Program-made: the position numbers and the translations under genes
Shown: piece by piece, positions 56,901-64,000 of the stretch
Layout: each line of letters starts with the position of its first letter
Numbering within the stretch: position 1 is the stretch's first letter
Source of the DNA: Candidatus Zhuqueibacterota bacterium
Lineage (GTDB): Bacteria; Zhuqueibacterota; Zhuqueibacteria; Zhuqueibacterales; Geothermadaptataceae
Length of the DNA stretch: 64,000 bases
Reading direction: 5' to 3'
Assembly: GCA_030950365.1 (NCBI GenBank)
Contig: JAUZRQ010000042.1
Span: forward strand, 1 to 64,000
The notes under the pieces: model-generated
Told to the model about the DNA's origin: nothing
Database searches by the model: none
Seen by the model: the letters and a program-made list of their open reading frames with translations, nothing else

Positions 56901-57042
56901 TGACCCTCCAGGTGGTCGATGACGGCGGCAGTCCGGGAACCGTGTTGGAGAAATCATCCAGAAACAGGGTTTGTGCGAACATGGCAGCCGGCCAGAACAG
57001 GCCGGCAAGCACGTACCAAACGAACCGACGGCTGAGTTTCAT
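53944..57042 (-). CDS. Giant exported protein with LamG-like, NHL-propeller and HExxH metallopeptidase-like regions and thrombospondin-3 repeats
   Basis: A 1032-aa protein. Signal peptide at 1-23. A concanavalin/LamG-like domain (about 25-205, FLDDFSNTVPG...VDGQPVGD...GYVGLQNSGG) precedes an NHL-type propeller (about 205-455). A poorly characterised region (about 460-700) leads to LVHEFHHQLDELF (HExxH at 716-720) and NHFAPVAG. Three DxDxDG calcium-type repeats come next (DADGDGIPD, DSDGDGVPD, DTDGDGLPD). The end is a beta-sandwich resembling CBM9-like sugar-binding domains. HExxH suggests a zinc peptidase, but the family is unknown to me. It heads an operon with the S8 protease and coaE. The start at 57042 is chosen for the signal peptide. 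Confidence 0.75.
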   Translation of the reverse strand: MKLSRRFVWYVLAGLFWPAAMFAQTLFLDDFSNTVPGLPPSSTTWRVINGVWLADSGHVCETSGDYDNGLMLPIWIDVSFEITARCRFPADQAGAGFFLFSESFDGTDYAQMLRLDGRQVLMGYFLNGSYQATRVAESPVNVLDSAWHELRLRVDLNTRTYAFFVDGQPVGDPEPLTWASGYVGLQNSGGHACFDDVRLRRLEAGHSRDALAWPRAVAVTPSGDIWVAEPGRGEVRRIDAQGREMDRLYAEEPARPTARDWRPLKLAAVGETLAVLDTLNHRVHLFHRRGRWRRSLPPVVKRPIDIAAVPAEEPLLAVTDGRVVRFFDPDGKAAGGFSQPDWQVTAMAFRRDRLAVVDGKRLQVRLFGGRAPEYRETAAFTAPPGPIRDLLWVGERLWLLVGQRIERYDSAGHRLARLDLQTHAPVILPAQMALHDGQVIIADALNNRLLLLPAGMSAWPEPRLQWQAGELRVGFRAPSGVEPVLKIADRRSGAVLPVRMSLRAGELQARVPIPRPATLLRFRYGPLARSLPADRPLMGRRYWMAPPLPGKTPFMELEGLVILFTNVIDSGRVTPEWPAMPPLPGGEVQRIRAQLEAGRRFYWMNSRMRLHLKLHYVIIDSLLERRRIFGEAAYYPPRQAWIDKILQQSGGNLAKIQAIFYIACIRDYRPDTGRWELRGRGGAFTEGIGANGRYGISWWEATHAYHASGNNWLLVHEFHHQLDELFACSGFPEYWFNHFAPVAGTAADFGEHFDGNAYILRQWPGDQWFALKYGRLRFADDADGDGIPDDAPELPMDERRLGSDPRRKDSDGDGVPDLEEIAFANWIVEGQGEIYAAPARFANLTAADTDGDGLPDGRDPWPLVPFPMRVPRHPAEPALVARSQDRRAPYSVWARYRPDSLVLIMQAPPQRRIRLLLDANANGWFQGRDNLEFRLHTGDTQSARARVFNAGHPKKWPFWDERLGPIIHFTWQALGGDRYRLAVARQPEVGLLCEPGECIGFEIGVSVILDQDGHEKNISAFEPNRLIKMVLQ

Positions 57043-57315
57043 CACTCTCCGGTAGGCAGTTGATTGGGCTACAATCCGAATGTGTAGTGATCGGGTAAAA
57101 TGAAAAAGCATCCTTCTCGCAGAATTCACCGGGCGCGACTTTTAAATGGAACACGAAGGAGACGGATGACGCGGCTGTCCACGAATTTTCACGTTGAGAG
57201 TAACCGCTTCTTCATTTTGGGCAATCTAAATGCTCCAACACCGCTCCGACAGTGTTTGGGTCTATCATGAATTTCTGGCCAATAATACACGGTTACAAAC
57301 CATGTAAGATTGGGT

Positions 57316-57894
57316 TTAATCCATCACCTTCAAAAACACATCCTCAAACCGCGCTGCGCCGATTTGGCTGATGCCGAGATAGAGCACGAGTTCCACCGTG
57401 TCGTCCGGCAACCGCACCTCCTGCCGCACAAAGTGATACCGGCCATCGGCCGGCACCGGCGGCAATTCCACCGAAAACAGCGTTTGTCCCTTTACCGGCC
57501 GGCGACGCTCGTATTCGATGCCGAACCGCACCTGCGGCTGCCCGCTGACTTTGACCCAGCCACCGAAACGGACGGTTTGCCCGCGCGGCAACGGCCGGAT
57601 TTTCTGCGTCCAGCCGTGCAGCGCCTGCGGCACCCGCGGATGCCGACGAATGGCCACGTACGCGCTTCTCCTGCCGCTACGCGCATCGCGATCGGCGAAG
57701 CGCAAGACCGCGTACTCGGAAAATCCCACCGGCGCCGATCGCGTCCAGCCCGTGTCCTGCTCAAAACTGCCGTTGCGCACGAGGTATGTGTCTGGCGGCG
57801 CTTTGCGCACCAACGGCAACCTCGACGGCGCGCAGCCAGCACCCCAGACCGCAACGATCAAGGCAAACGCTATGATTCGGGCCAGAGCATGCAT
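57316..57894 (-). CDS. Lipoprotein with carbohydrate-binding-like beta-sandwich
   Basis: A 192-aa protein. The signal peptide MHALARIIAFALIVAVWGAGC ends at the lipobox Cys, so it is an anchored lipoprotein. The rest looks like a CBM4/9- or galactose-binding-like beta-sandwich: VRNGSFEQDTGWTRSA, SGRRSAYVAI, WTQKIRPLPRGQTVRFGGWVKVSG and a final ARFEDVFLKV. It may bind glycans or a surface partner; no enzyme motif is seen. AGGAG before the ATG at 57894 supports the start. It lies 2 bp after the glycosyltransferase gene. Confidence 0.7.
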   Translation of the reverse strand: MHALARIIAFALIVAVWGAGCAPSRLPLVRKAPPDTYLVRNGSFEQDTGWTRSAPVGFSEYAVLRFADRDARSGRRSAYVAIRRHPRVPQALHGWTQKIRPLPRGQTVRFGGWVKVSGQPQVRFGIEYERRRPVKGQTLFSVELPPVPADGRYHFVRQEVRLPDDTVELVLYLGISQIGAARFEDVFLKVMD

Positions 57895-57896
57895 TT

Positions 57897-58808
57897 TTAT
57901 CTCCTGCGAAACAGGCGGTGAAAAGCGAACCGAAGCCAACCAGTTTTCCACAACAGCAGACTGGTGGCCACGTTCAATAAAAAATAGCGCGGCTGCGGAT
58001 AATATTTCCAGAAATATCGCACAAATGAGCGGTGCGAAGTAAGAATCATCTGCGGCCGGTTGGCCAGCACGCTGCTCCCCTTGTGGTGAAACACCTGCAC
58101 CGATGGCTCAAACCAGATCCGGTATCCGGCCCGCTTCACCCGCTGGCACCAGTCCACGTCGCTGAAAAACATGGGAAAGCGTTCATCCCACTCGCCCACC
58201 TGTTGCACCACCTCCCGGCAGGCCAGCAGAAACGCTCCCTGGGGTTGGGCCACCTCACGCGGCGAGCGGTGATCGAAATCGCCCATTTTCCAGCCATTGA
58301 ACAGCCGGCTACGCGGAAACAGCAAGGCCAGGCCGGTGAAGTGGAACCACACGTCGCGGTGGCGCACAAACCGCCTGCAGCTCGGCTGCACGCGGCCGTT
58401 GGTATGGCGAAGCTGCGGCGCGATCACGCCGATGTCCGGACGCTGCTGCAGAACTTCGCGCAGCCGCCGCAGGGCGTAGTCGGTCAACTGTGTGTCCGGA
58501 TTCAGGAACAGAATCCACCGCGCATCGGCACGGGCCAGCCCCTGATTGACCGCATGCGTGAAGCCCCAATTGCGGTCGTTTTCGATGAGGTCAATGGACA
58601 TGTTGTCGGGGGACGTTTCGGCCCACTGCCGGATGGCTGGCACGGTGCCGTCGGCGGAATGATTGTCCACGATGATGATCTGAAACCGGGCGCCGGGATC
58701 CGCGTCCGGCAGGGATTGCAGGCAGGTCAGCACCTCGTCGCGGCTATTGTAAGTGACGAGGATGACGGCATAGTCGAATACGGGCTTATTCGATGATGAC
58801 GAGTTCAC
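57897..58808 (-). CDS. Glycosyltransferase family 2 (rhamnosyltransferase-like)
   Basis: A 303-aa GT-A enzyme. N-terminal VILVTYNSRDEVLTCLQSL, IIVDNHSADGTV, ENDRNWGFTHAVNQGL and the metal-binding LFLNPDTQL are classic for the WcaA/RfbN-type GT2 group that builds surface polysaccharide. FSDVDWCQRVKRAGYRIWFEPS (acceptor-side motif) and a C-terminal hydrophobic helix follow. The product glycan cannot be told. The start is a GTG at 58808 with no clear ribosome binding site; it overlaps the end of the Xaa-Pro peptidase gene by 23 bp, so translation is probably coupled. Confidence 0.88.
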   Translation of the reverse strand: MNSSSSNKPVFDYAVILVTYNSRDEVLTCLQSLPDADPGARFQIIIVDNHSADGTVPAIRQWAETSPDNMSIDLIENDRNWGFTHAVNQGLARADARWILFLNPDTQLTDYALRRLREVLQQRPDIGVIAPQLRHTNGRVQPSCRRFVRHRDVWFHFTGLALLFPRSRLFNGWKMGDFDHRSPREVAQPQGAFLLACREVVQQVGEWDERFPMFFSDVDWCQRVKRAGYRIWFEPSVQVFHHKGSSVLANRPQMILTSHRSFVRYFWKYYPQPRYFLLNVATSLLLWKTGWLRFAFHRLFRRR

Positions 58809-59856
58809 GATCGATATCGGTTAACACTTCGGCGCTGTCTTTCTGCACCAGCACATCGTCTTCAATGCGCACGCCGCCCACCTCCGGGAGGTACACTCCG
58901 GGCTCAATGGTGATGACGCTGTTTTCCGGGATGCGGTCTTTGCTGACCGGGCTGATCCGCGGCAGGCTGTGCACATCCAGGCCCAGGCCGTGGCCCAGGC
59001 TATGGCCGAATTCTTTGTCGTAGCCCTGTTTCCTGAGATAATCGCGCGCCACGCGATCCAGATCGGCGCCGGGCATGTTGGCTTTTGCCACTGCAATGGC
59101 GCGCCGGTTGGCCTCCTTCACCGCCTCGTACATCCGCCGCTGCGCCTCACTCGGCTGCCCGATCATGACCGTGCGGGTCACATCGGAACAGAAGCCCTCG
59201 TACACGCAGCCATAGTCGATCACCACCAGCTCGCCCGGTTCGAGGGATTTGCGCGAGGCAATGCCGTGCGGCAGCGCGGATCGCCAGCCGCTGGCCACGA
59301 TCGGCTCGAAGGCATCGCGTTCGCTACCCAGTTTTTTGCCATGGTAGGAAATTTCCGCAGACAAGTCCAGCTCGGTCATCCCCGGCCGGATCATCGGTAG
59401 GATTGCGTCCCACACCTGCCGCGCGATGTCGCAGGCGCGGCGCGTTTTTTCCACCTCATCGGGAAGCCGGGAGATGGTGAGCTTTTCGATGATGTTTTCG
59501 GTGGCCGCCAGTTGCACGTTGGGGAAAGCCTTCTGCAAGCGGGAAAATTCTCGGTAATTCAGGTGCATCGCTTCGAATCCTACCCGCATGCCCCGGGCAA
59601 AAATGTTCTGCTTCTTGATCGGCTCGAACAGGTCTTGCAGAACAATGTGTACCTCGGCATTGTGTACCTCATGTTTCACCTGCTCGCGATACCGCCGGTC
59701 GGTGATTAGCCACTGATATTCTTCCGTGATCAGCCCGAGACCGTTGGAGCCGCTGAATCCGAACAGGTACCGTAGATGGGGCAACGACGAAATCAGAAAC
59801 GCCGAAAGCTTTAACTCCCGCATGCGCCGACGCAGGCGTGAAATCCTATCCACCAT
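58786..59856 (-). CDS. Xaa-Pro aminopeptidase/dipeptidase (M24B)
   Basis: A 356-aa dinuclear metallopeptidase that cleaves peptide bonds before proline. The creatinase-like N-domain covers about 1-125. The pita-bread catalytic domain has the five metal ligands in VVIDYGCVYEGFCSDVTRTV (two Asp), HSLGHGLGLDVHS (His), ITIEPGVYLP (Glu) and GGVRIEDDVLV (Glu), with the substrate His in PHGIAS. Length and pattern match PepP/PepQ-type enzymes of the YpdF group. Its 5' end overlaps the TPR gene stop by 11 bp, and its 3' end overlaps the GT2 gene. Confidence 0.93.
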   Translation of the reverse strand: MVDRISRLRRRMRELKLSAFLISSLPHLRYLFGFSGSNGLGLITEEYQWLITDRRYREQVKHEVHNAEVHIVLQDLFEPIKKQNIFARGMRVGFEAMHLNYREFSRLQKAFPNVQLAATENIIEKLTISRLPDEVEKTRRACDIARQVWDAILPMIRPGMTELDLSAEISYHGKKLGSERDAFEPIVASGWRSALPHGIASRKSLEPGELVVIDYGCVYEGFCSDVTRTVMIGQPSEAQRRMYEAVKEANRRAIAVAKANMPGADLDRVARDYLRKQGYDKEFGHSLGHGLGLDVHSLPRISPVSKDRIPENSVITIEPGVYLPEVGGVRIEDDVLVQKDSAEVLTDIDRELVIIE

Positions 59857-61459
59857 TCTGGTTCTCTTCCAGCCGTTTCTTCAGCATCTCGATCTTTTCT
59901 TTGTAGGCCGCATTGTTCGGGTCTTTTTTCAGCAGCATTTCGAACACGTTGATCGCCTTGGCGAACTGCCCCTGCGCCGCATAGATTTCGCCCAGGGTTG
60001 GCGTCACAATGCGCTCGCGACTGTTGGCGGCACCGGACTCGGGTTCCGTGGCCGGCTGAGATGTCGGCTCAGGTGGCGGCGCCGATTCGCTCACGGCCGT
60101 AGCATCGGCGGTATCCTGCGGCGCCTGCGCATCCGCAGCGGCCGGTTCACCGGCTGAGGGTCTCGGTTCGGGCGCGGCGGGCTCGCTTTCGCTTTCCTGC
60201 AACAACGAGGTTGGGGGTAGCTCATAGTCGCCGGACGGCGGCGAAGTCGTTTCAGCGCTCTCTGGAAGGCCCGCGCTTTCACCAACACCGGTTTCCGGCC
60301 GGCTTAAATGATCGGCAGCCAGGGATTGATCCCAGTCGGTTTCATCAGTTTCCGATGATGCCTGGTTATCTGTTGAAAGGGAATCTAAGGTGGCGAACAG
60401 GTCCTGTGCTTGCTCCTCTGGTTCTTCTTGGGCAGTGGCCGATTCTAAAAATTCCTGCGTTGCCAGGTCCTGCTCGTCCTGATCCGTGGATTCCTGCTGG
60501 GCGGCCATGTCTTCCCGGAATTGATCGAATTGTTCGATTTCCAGGGTCTCTTCTTCGAACTGATCCAGCGCTTTGAGGGGGTCCTCATCGGCAGCCTTTT
60601 CTTCCACAAGCGGCGGAGTCTCCGACTCGTCCACCGGCTGCGGTGTAGGCTGCTCCTCGGTCACAATGGGCGATTCCGACTGCTGCTCCACACTTTTCAA
60701 CGAGAACTCTTCCAGGTGAGGCTCTTGTTCTTTAGGAGGTTCTTCTTCAAAAATATCTTCCAGGATGCCCGACACATCCGTCTCATCAATGGCCGACTCG
60801 TTGGTGGTTTCGCCTTCCGTCTGCGGTGGTGGCGTCTCGATTTCGCTTTTCACCTCGGCGAACAGATCGTCATCCAGATTGATGGGCTCGGCTTCGGATG
60901 ACTGGGCTGCGGCCGCACTTTCCACGGCAGCCAGATCGGTATCAAAAGTACCCGTGGCCGTGTCTGCAGCATCGCTCGGGGCCGCATTGGGCCCAACTTC
61001 CGCATCGGTGTCCTTCTCCGGGGTGACGATTTCCGTCTCCCTCGGCCGTACTTTTTCCAGGGTTTCCAGCATTTCTCTTGCCGTGCGGTCAAGCGGATCG
61101 ATTTGCAGAATCTTGCGATAGCTCATTTCGCAGGTATTTTCCCAACCCACCTCACGCATCAAATCGCCGTAAAATTTGTGCGCCGCGATATATTTGGGGT
61201 CGAAGAGTAGAACGCGTTTGAATTCCTTTTCCGCCAGATCAAACAGTTTTTTCTGCAGATAACACTTACCCAGAACCATATGGCCGGTGATGTAATAAGG
61301 ATGCTTGCGAATGCCTTCCTCACTGATTCGGATTGCTTCTTCCACCTGCCCCCGATTGAGCAGCCCTTCAGCCACGCGCGCGAAAATCAGCGAGTCGGGA
61401 TTTTGCTGCAACCGACTCTTCAGTTGCTCAAATTGAGGATCATTTTCAAAATTGGACAT
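59846..61459 (-). CDS. TPR protein with long acidic disordered linker
   Basis: A 537-aa protein. N-terminal TPR-like helices (about 1-135: AEGLLNRGQVEEAIRISEEGI, LGKCYLQKKLFDLAEKEFK, YGDLMREVGWENTCEMSYR) are joined by about 330 residues rich in Glu, Ser, Thr, Pro, Gln and Asp to a C-terminal TPR pair (GEIYAAQGQFAKAINVFEMLLKKDPNNAAYKEKIEMLKKRL). No signal peptide is visible. Such proteins act as scaffolds; the partner is unknown. GGAGGAACCCCC precedes the ATG. It heads a cluster with the Xaa-Pro peptidase, GT2 and lipoprotein genes, with small overlaps or gaps. Confidence 0.8.
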   Translation of the reverse strand: MSNFENDPQFEQLKSRLQQNPDSLIFARVAEGLLNRGQVEEAIRISEEGIRKHPYYITGHMVLGKCYLQKKLFDLAEKEFKRVLLFDPKYIAAHKFYGDLMREVGWENTCEMSYRKILQIDPLDRTAREMLETLEKVRPRETEIVTPEKDTDAEVGPNAAPSDAADTATGTFDTDLAAVESAAAAQSSEAEPINLDDDLFAEVKSEIETPPPQTEGETTNESAIDETDVSGILEDIFEEEPPKEQEPHLEEFSLKSVEQQSESPIVTEEQPTPQPVDESETPPLVEEKAADEDPLKALDQFEEETLEIEQFDQFREDMAAQQESTDQDEQDLATQEFLESATAQEEPEEQAQDLFATLDSLSTDNQASSETDETDWDQSLAADHLSRPETGVGESAGLPESAETTSPPSGDYELPPTSLLQESESEPAAPEPRPSAGEPAAADAQAPQDTADATAVSESAPPPEPTSQPATEPESGAANSRERIVTPTLGEIYAAQGQFAKAINVFEMLLKKDPNNAAYKEKIEMLKKRLEENQNGG

Positions 61460-61834
61460 GGGGGTTCCTCCTGATGCCTTAAAATCCCGTTTAATGATTC
61501 AAACTCATCCATTGGCCTCAGCCGTTGCATTTTTGCGACAGGGCCGGTGTTCCTTTTTGCAACACCCATTTGCCAGTAAAACCAAAATGCGCCGCTTCCC
61601 CCCTCTACGATAGCCCCAAGCGCAGCCTTACCAGGTTCCCTGATGTATATAACTCTATAATTTTAGCACCGATTGCGGTGTGTTTTGCCTGAAAGAACGG
61701 TCCGTTCCCGCCTGCGATTGGATTCTCTTGTCCACCTCATGTCATCTGGCCGGATATCGAGAAGAATCACCTGGCTCGCCATCTTTGGATCAGCCAGAAC
61801 CTGAAAAATACATACAAATATCAGGCCAGAATCA
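61460..61834. other. Intergenic region, 375 bp
   Basis: Gap between the TPR gene (5' end) and the CslA-like glycosyltransferase (3' end). It is AT-rich around 61630-61670 (TATATAACTCTATAATTTTAG), a likely promoter area for the TPR cluster, but no element could be assigned. A short hairpin, CACCG-attg-CGGTG, followed by TGTTTT lies near 61669. No gene is called. Confidence 0.35.
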
Positions 61835-63379
61835 TCAATTCGATTGCAGCAATTCGTTTTCGCGCAAAAACCTGGCCCGAATCTTCCGGCGCCAGAGTCG
61901 TAACGGCAGCATCCGGGTTTGCGTGAACGACAGTACGGTGATGAACGCAAACCCCATCGCAAACATGGCCAGGAATGGTACGGCTGACCATTCATAGAAA
62001 TACACTGCCAGCATCAGCGTAACGAAGGTGTATAACGTCATGACCATTTCCACAGCGAGGCCGGGCGTCAATCGCAATTGGTATTTTTTGCCCACCCAGG
62101 TATCCTCACGCCGCTCGATGCGGTATTTTGGCGTACGCTGAAATGGCGACTTGATACTGAACAGGCCTTGTAAAATGGCCCAGGTGTTGTTGACCGACAA
62201 CCCCATACTGCCAGCCATGAATACTGGAAAGTAGTAAAGCCGCTGCTTCCAGTCTGGATAAATTTCCTGCTGCGATATTTTGTATAACAGAAACGAGCCG
62301 AAAAACGCCAGCACGAACACGCTGCTGATGGCAAAATACAGCGAATGATCCCGTGGCCCGTTTTTGATCAGCAGCAGAGGCAGATTCAACACCGCCACCA
62401 GCAATATGAACGGAAATACCAGGTTATTGGTTAGGTGAATCGTGCCCTGTGCCTTAATGGACATCGGCAGCCGCGCCTTCCAGAGCCGAGGCAAAATTTT
62501 CTTGGCGGTTTCGATGGCGCCTTTGGTCCAGCGGAACTGTTGCGCCTTCACCGCGGTGATGTTCGCCGGAATTTCCGACAGACACACCAGGTCCTGCAAG
62601 AACAGAAATTTCCAGCCTTTGATCTGCGCGCGGTAGCTCAAATCAAGGTCCTCGGTCAGGGTATCATCGGACCAGTTACCGGCATCCAGGATGCACTCGC
62701 GGCGCCACACGCCGGCAGTGCCGTTGAAATTGATGAACAGGCCGCTGCGGTTGCGCGCTGCCTGTTCCACTACGAAATGACCATCGAGGCCGATGGCCTG
62801 GGCGCGCGTCAATACAGAATAATCCTGATTCAAATAGCCCCAGCGCGCCTGCACCATGCCGATCTTCCGGTTGCGGAAATACGGAATGGTGCGTTTGAGA
62901 AAATCCTGCGGCGGAATGAAATCCGCATCAAAAATAGCGATGTATTCGCCTTGGGCTTTCACCAGCGCTTCACGCAGCGCCCCGGCCTTGTACCCGGTGC
63001 GGTGCTTGCGATGCAGGAGCTGAATATTGAATCCCAGCTTCTGGTACTTTTCCACTAGTTCGCGGCTTTTCTCCACGGTTTCATCAGTGGAGTCGTCCAG
63101 CACCTGGATTTCCAGTTTCTCACGCGGGTAATCCAAAGCACACGCCGCATCGATCAGCCGTTCCACCACGTAATATTCATTGTAAATCGGCAACTGCACG
63201 GTGACCAGCGGCCATGCGTCGAACTCCCCTCGAGCCCGCCGCGGTTTGCGCCGGCGATTTTTCCGGTAAAGATATACCATCACATAGCCGTGAAAACCGA
63301 AAATGCAAAGAATTAACAGACTCAAAAAGTACAGGGCCAGGATGATATTTTCAAAGAACTCGGGTATCACCATGTTCAT
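61835..63379 (-). CDS. Processive glycosyltransferase family 2 (cellulose/mannan synthase-like, CslA type)
   Basis: A 514-aa membrane glycosyltransferase. One N-terminal helix (about 10-35) precedes the GT2 domain with VTVQLPIYNEYYVVERLI, the D of QVLDDSTDET, IFDADFIPP (DxD), TEDLDLSYRAQIKGW and the processivity motif QQFRWTKG. At least four C-terminal helices (about 315-500) form the translocation region. This pattern matches CslA/glucomannan synthase-like enzymes that polymerise a sugar and move it across the membrane; the product is unknown. It lies 25 bp downstream of lptE on the same strand. Confidence 0.9.
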   Translation of the reverse strand: MNMVIPEFFENIILALYFLSLLILCIFGFHGYVMVYLYRKNRRRKPRRARGEFDAWPLVTVQLPIYNEYYVVERLIDAACALDYPREKLEIQVLDDSTDETVEKSRELVEKYQKLGFNIQLLHRKHRTGYKAGALREALVKAQGEYIAIFDADFIPPQDFLKRTIPYFRNRKIGMVQARWGYLNQDYSVLTRAQAIGLDGHFVVEQAARNRSGLFINFNGTAGVWRRECILDAGNWSDDTLTEDLDLSYRAQIKGWKFLFLQDLVCLSEIPANITAVKAQQFRWTKGAIETAKKILPRLWKARLPMSIKAQGTIHLTNNLVFPFILLVAVLNLPLLLIKNGPRDHSLYFAISSVFVLAFFGSFLLYKISQQEIYPDWKQRLYYFPVFMAGSMGLSVNNTWAILQGLFSIKSPFQRTPKYRIERREDTWVGKKYQLRLTPGLAVEMVMTLYTFVTLMLAVYFYEWSAVPFLAMFAMGFAFITVLSFTQTRMLPLRLWRRKIRARFLRENELLQSN

Positions 63380-63404
63380 GGGAACGCTCTCTCGTTTCCT
63401 TTAG

Positions 63405-63938
63405 TTACCAGCCGGATACGGTTCGGTTGAGAACTTCGTCGGCGATTTTGGCAATCGCTTCCGAAATCGCATCCTCGCGCGTACTGTTCTCGCTTCCTCC
63501 CGGGGTGTAGGTGCCAAACTGGCTGATTGTATCCTCCCAGATGATCTTGCGTTTTTTCAAATCGCGATATTTGATCTGCACCGTTAAAAATACCTGAATT
63601 TCCTGCACCTGTTCCTGGCGGTTGTATGCCCCCGGCCGATCCTCGACTCGCATCAACACCCCCTCTAGAATGGCGTCCGCATTTCGGCGATCGCCGATTT
63701 TCAACGTATTATCCCGGGTGAACGCTTCCACCAGCGCATTGGTTAAATTTTCCCGCACCCCGAATTCCGCGGTGCGGTCTTCAAGCAACGGAATGGCAAT
63801 GCTTTTGATGTGCGGATAGGCCGATCCCGAAAATGAATAGACGCCGCATCCCCATTCAGCCAGCACAGCACCGGCTGAAATCAAAATAACAGCAAAACGT
63901 CGCCATTTATTCACGATTTGGTCCATTTTTGAGAACAT
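63405..63938 (-). CDS. lptE: LptE-like LPS assembly lipoprotein
   Basis: A 177-aa protein. A signal peptide (about 13-31) ends in a lipobox-like EWGC. The body fits the LptE/RlpB-type fold: GVYSFSGSAYPHIKSIAIPLLEDRTAEFGVRENLTNALVEAF, DAILEGVLMRVEDRPGAYN, VQEIQVFLTVQIKYRDLKKRKIIWED and a final helix DAISEAIAKIADEVLNRTV. In the outer membrane LptE pairs with LptD to insert LPS. The ATG at 63938 is 2 bp after the stop of the upstream NtrC-type gene, so the genes are coupled; an internal ATG at 63926 is also possible. Confidence 0.85.
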   Translation of the reverse strand: MFSKMDQIVNKWRRFAVILISAGAVLAEWGCGVYSFSGSAYPHIKSIAIPLLEDRTAEFGVRENLTNALVEAFTRDNTLKIGDRRNADAILEGVLMRVEDRPGAYNRQEQVQEIQVFLTVQIKYRDLKKRKIIWEDTISQFGTYTPGGSENSTREDAISEAIAKIADEVLNRTVSGW

Positions 63939-63940
63939 TT

Positions 63941-64000
63941 TTAGAATGGCAGCGAGTACTCCTTGATTTTGCGGTACAGGGTTCTTTCGCTGATTGCCAG
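63941..64000 (-). CDS. C-terminal end of an NtrC-type (Fis HTH) regulator, partial
   Basis: Only the last 19 codons and stop are in the window: ISERTLYRKIKEYSLPF before TAA. This is the standard end of the Fis-type helix-turn-helix of sigma54 activators (compare RSTIYRVLKKK at the end of the regulator at 548-1900). It is read into lptE with a 2-bp gap. Confidence 0.75.
   Translation of the reverse strand: MAISERTLYRKIKEYSLPF

Noticed and set aside
61663-61995. 110-codon minus-strand frame overlapping the 3' end of the CslA-like gene
   Set aside because: It overlaps a certain gene in another frame and has no start signal or domain.
1-64000. tRNA, rRNA, CRISPR arrays, prophage and intact insertion sequences
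   Set aside because: I looked through the gaps for cloverleaf-like segments, regular direct repeats, integrases and transposases and saw none; a dedicated RNA search was not possible.

Overview
The window looks like chromosomal DNA of a Gram-negative member of the FCB superphylum, most like the Calditrichota/KSB1/Zixibacteria-type lineages. This placement is an inference. It rests on secreted proteins ending in T9SS/FlgD-like sorting modules (NHL protein near 25.2 kb, M14 peptidase near 40 kb, S8 peptidase near 50 kb), an LptE-like outer-membrane lipoprotein, a DUF4900-type protein, and FG-GAP/ASPIC-UnbV domains. No rRNA, tRNA, CRISPR array, prophage or intact insertion sequence was seen. Coding density is high and most genes are on the minus strand.

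Layout. 0-5.5 kb: a partial gene, then a two-component system made of an unusual FG-GAP/ASPIC sensor kinase and an NtrC-type sigma54 activator; a sigma54-like promoter and two spaced palindromes lie just beyond the regulator. 5.7-10.6 kb: small membrane protein, lipoprotein esterase, CPBP protease, ArgR (apparently with an ATT start) and a YtcJ-type amidohydrolase. 10.8-17.2 kb: citrate synthase with a clear terminator, M20 peptidase, S4 protein, an ECF sigma/anti-sigma/zinc-ribbon cluster and a YheT-like hydrolase. 17.4-21.5 kb: iron locus (DtxR-type regulator, feoA, feoB, FeoB-associated protein, TrmH methylase) with a decayed antitoxin-like gene between regulator and feoA. 21.9-26.5 kb: transketolase, lspA and an NHL-propeller secreted protein. 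26.7-34.9 kb: uvrA, a class V aminotransferase, modA, a pentaheme cytochrome c, modB and modC, closely spaced and co-oriented.

35-43 kb: a repeat-rich gap, an amino-acid dehydrogenase-like gene, a MurG-like glycosyltransferase, pheA, an M14 carboxypeptidase, a TonB-like-anchor/DUF4900 protein and a DUF2914 protein. 43.4-49.7 kb: HAD phosphatase and Prc protease (one operon), comEC, coaE. 49.7-57 kb: two very large secreted proteins in one operon, a modular HExxH protein and a subtilisin with FG-GAP repeats, with coaE coupled downstream. 57.3-64 kb: lipoprotein, GT2, Xaa-Pro peptidase and TPR genes that overlap or nearly abut, then a CslA-like GT2, LptE and the tail of a second NtrC-type regulator.

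The most unusual items are the FG-GAP/ASPIC kinase with its putative sigma54 target site, the HExxH + S8 secreted pair, the cytochrome inside the molybdate-transport operon, and several families of intergenic palindromic repeats.
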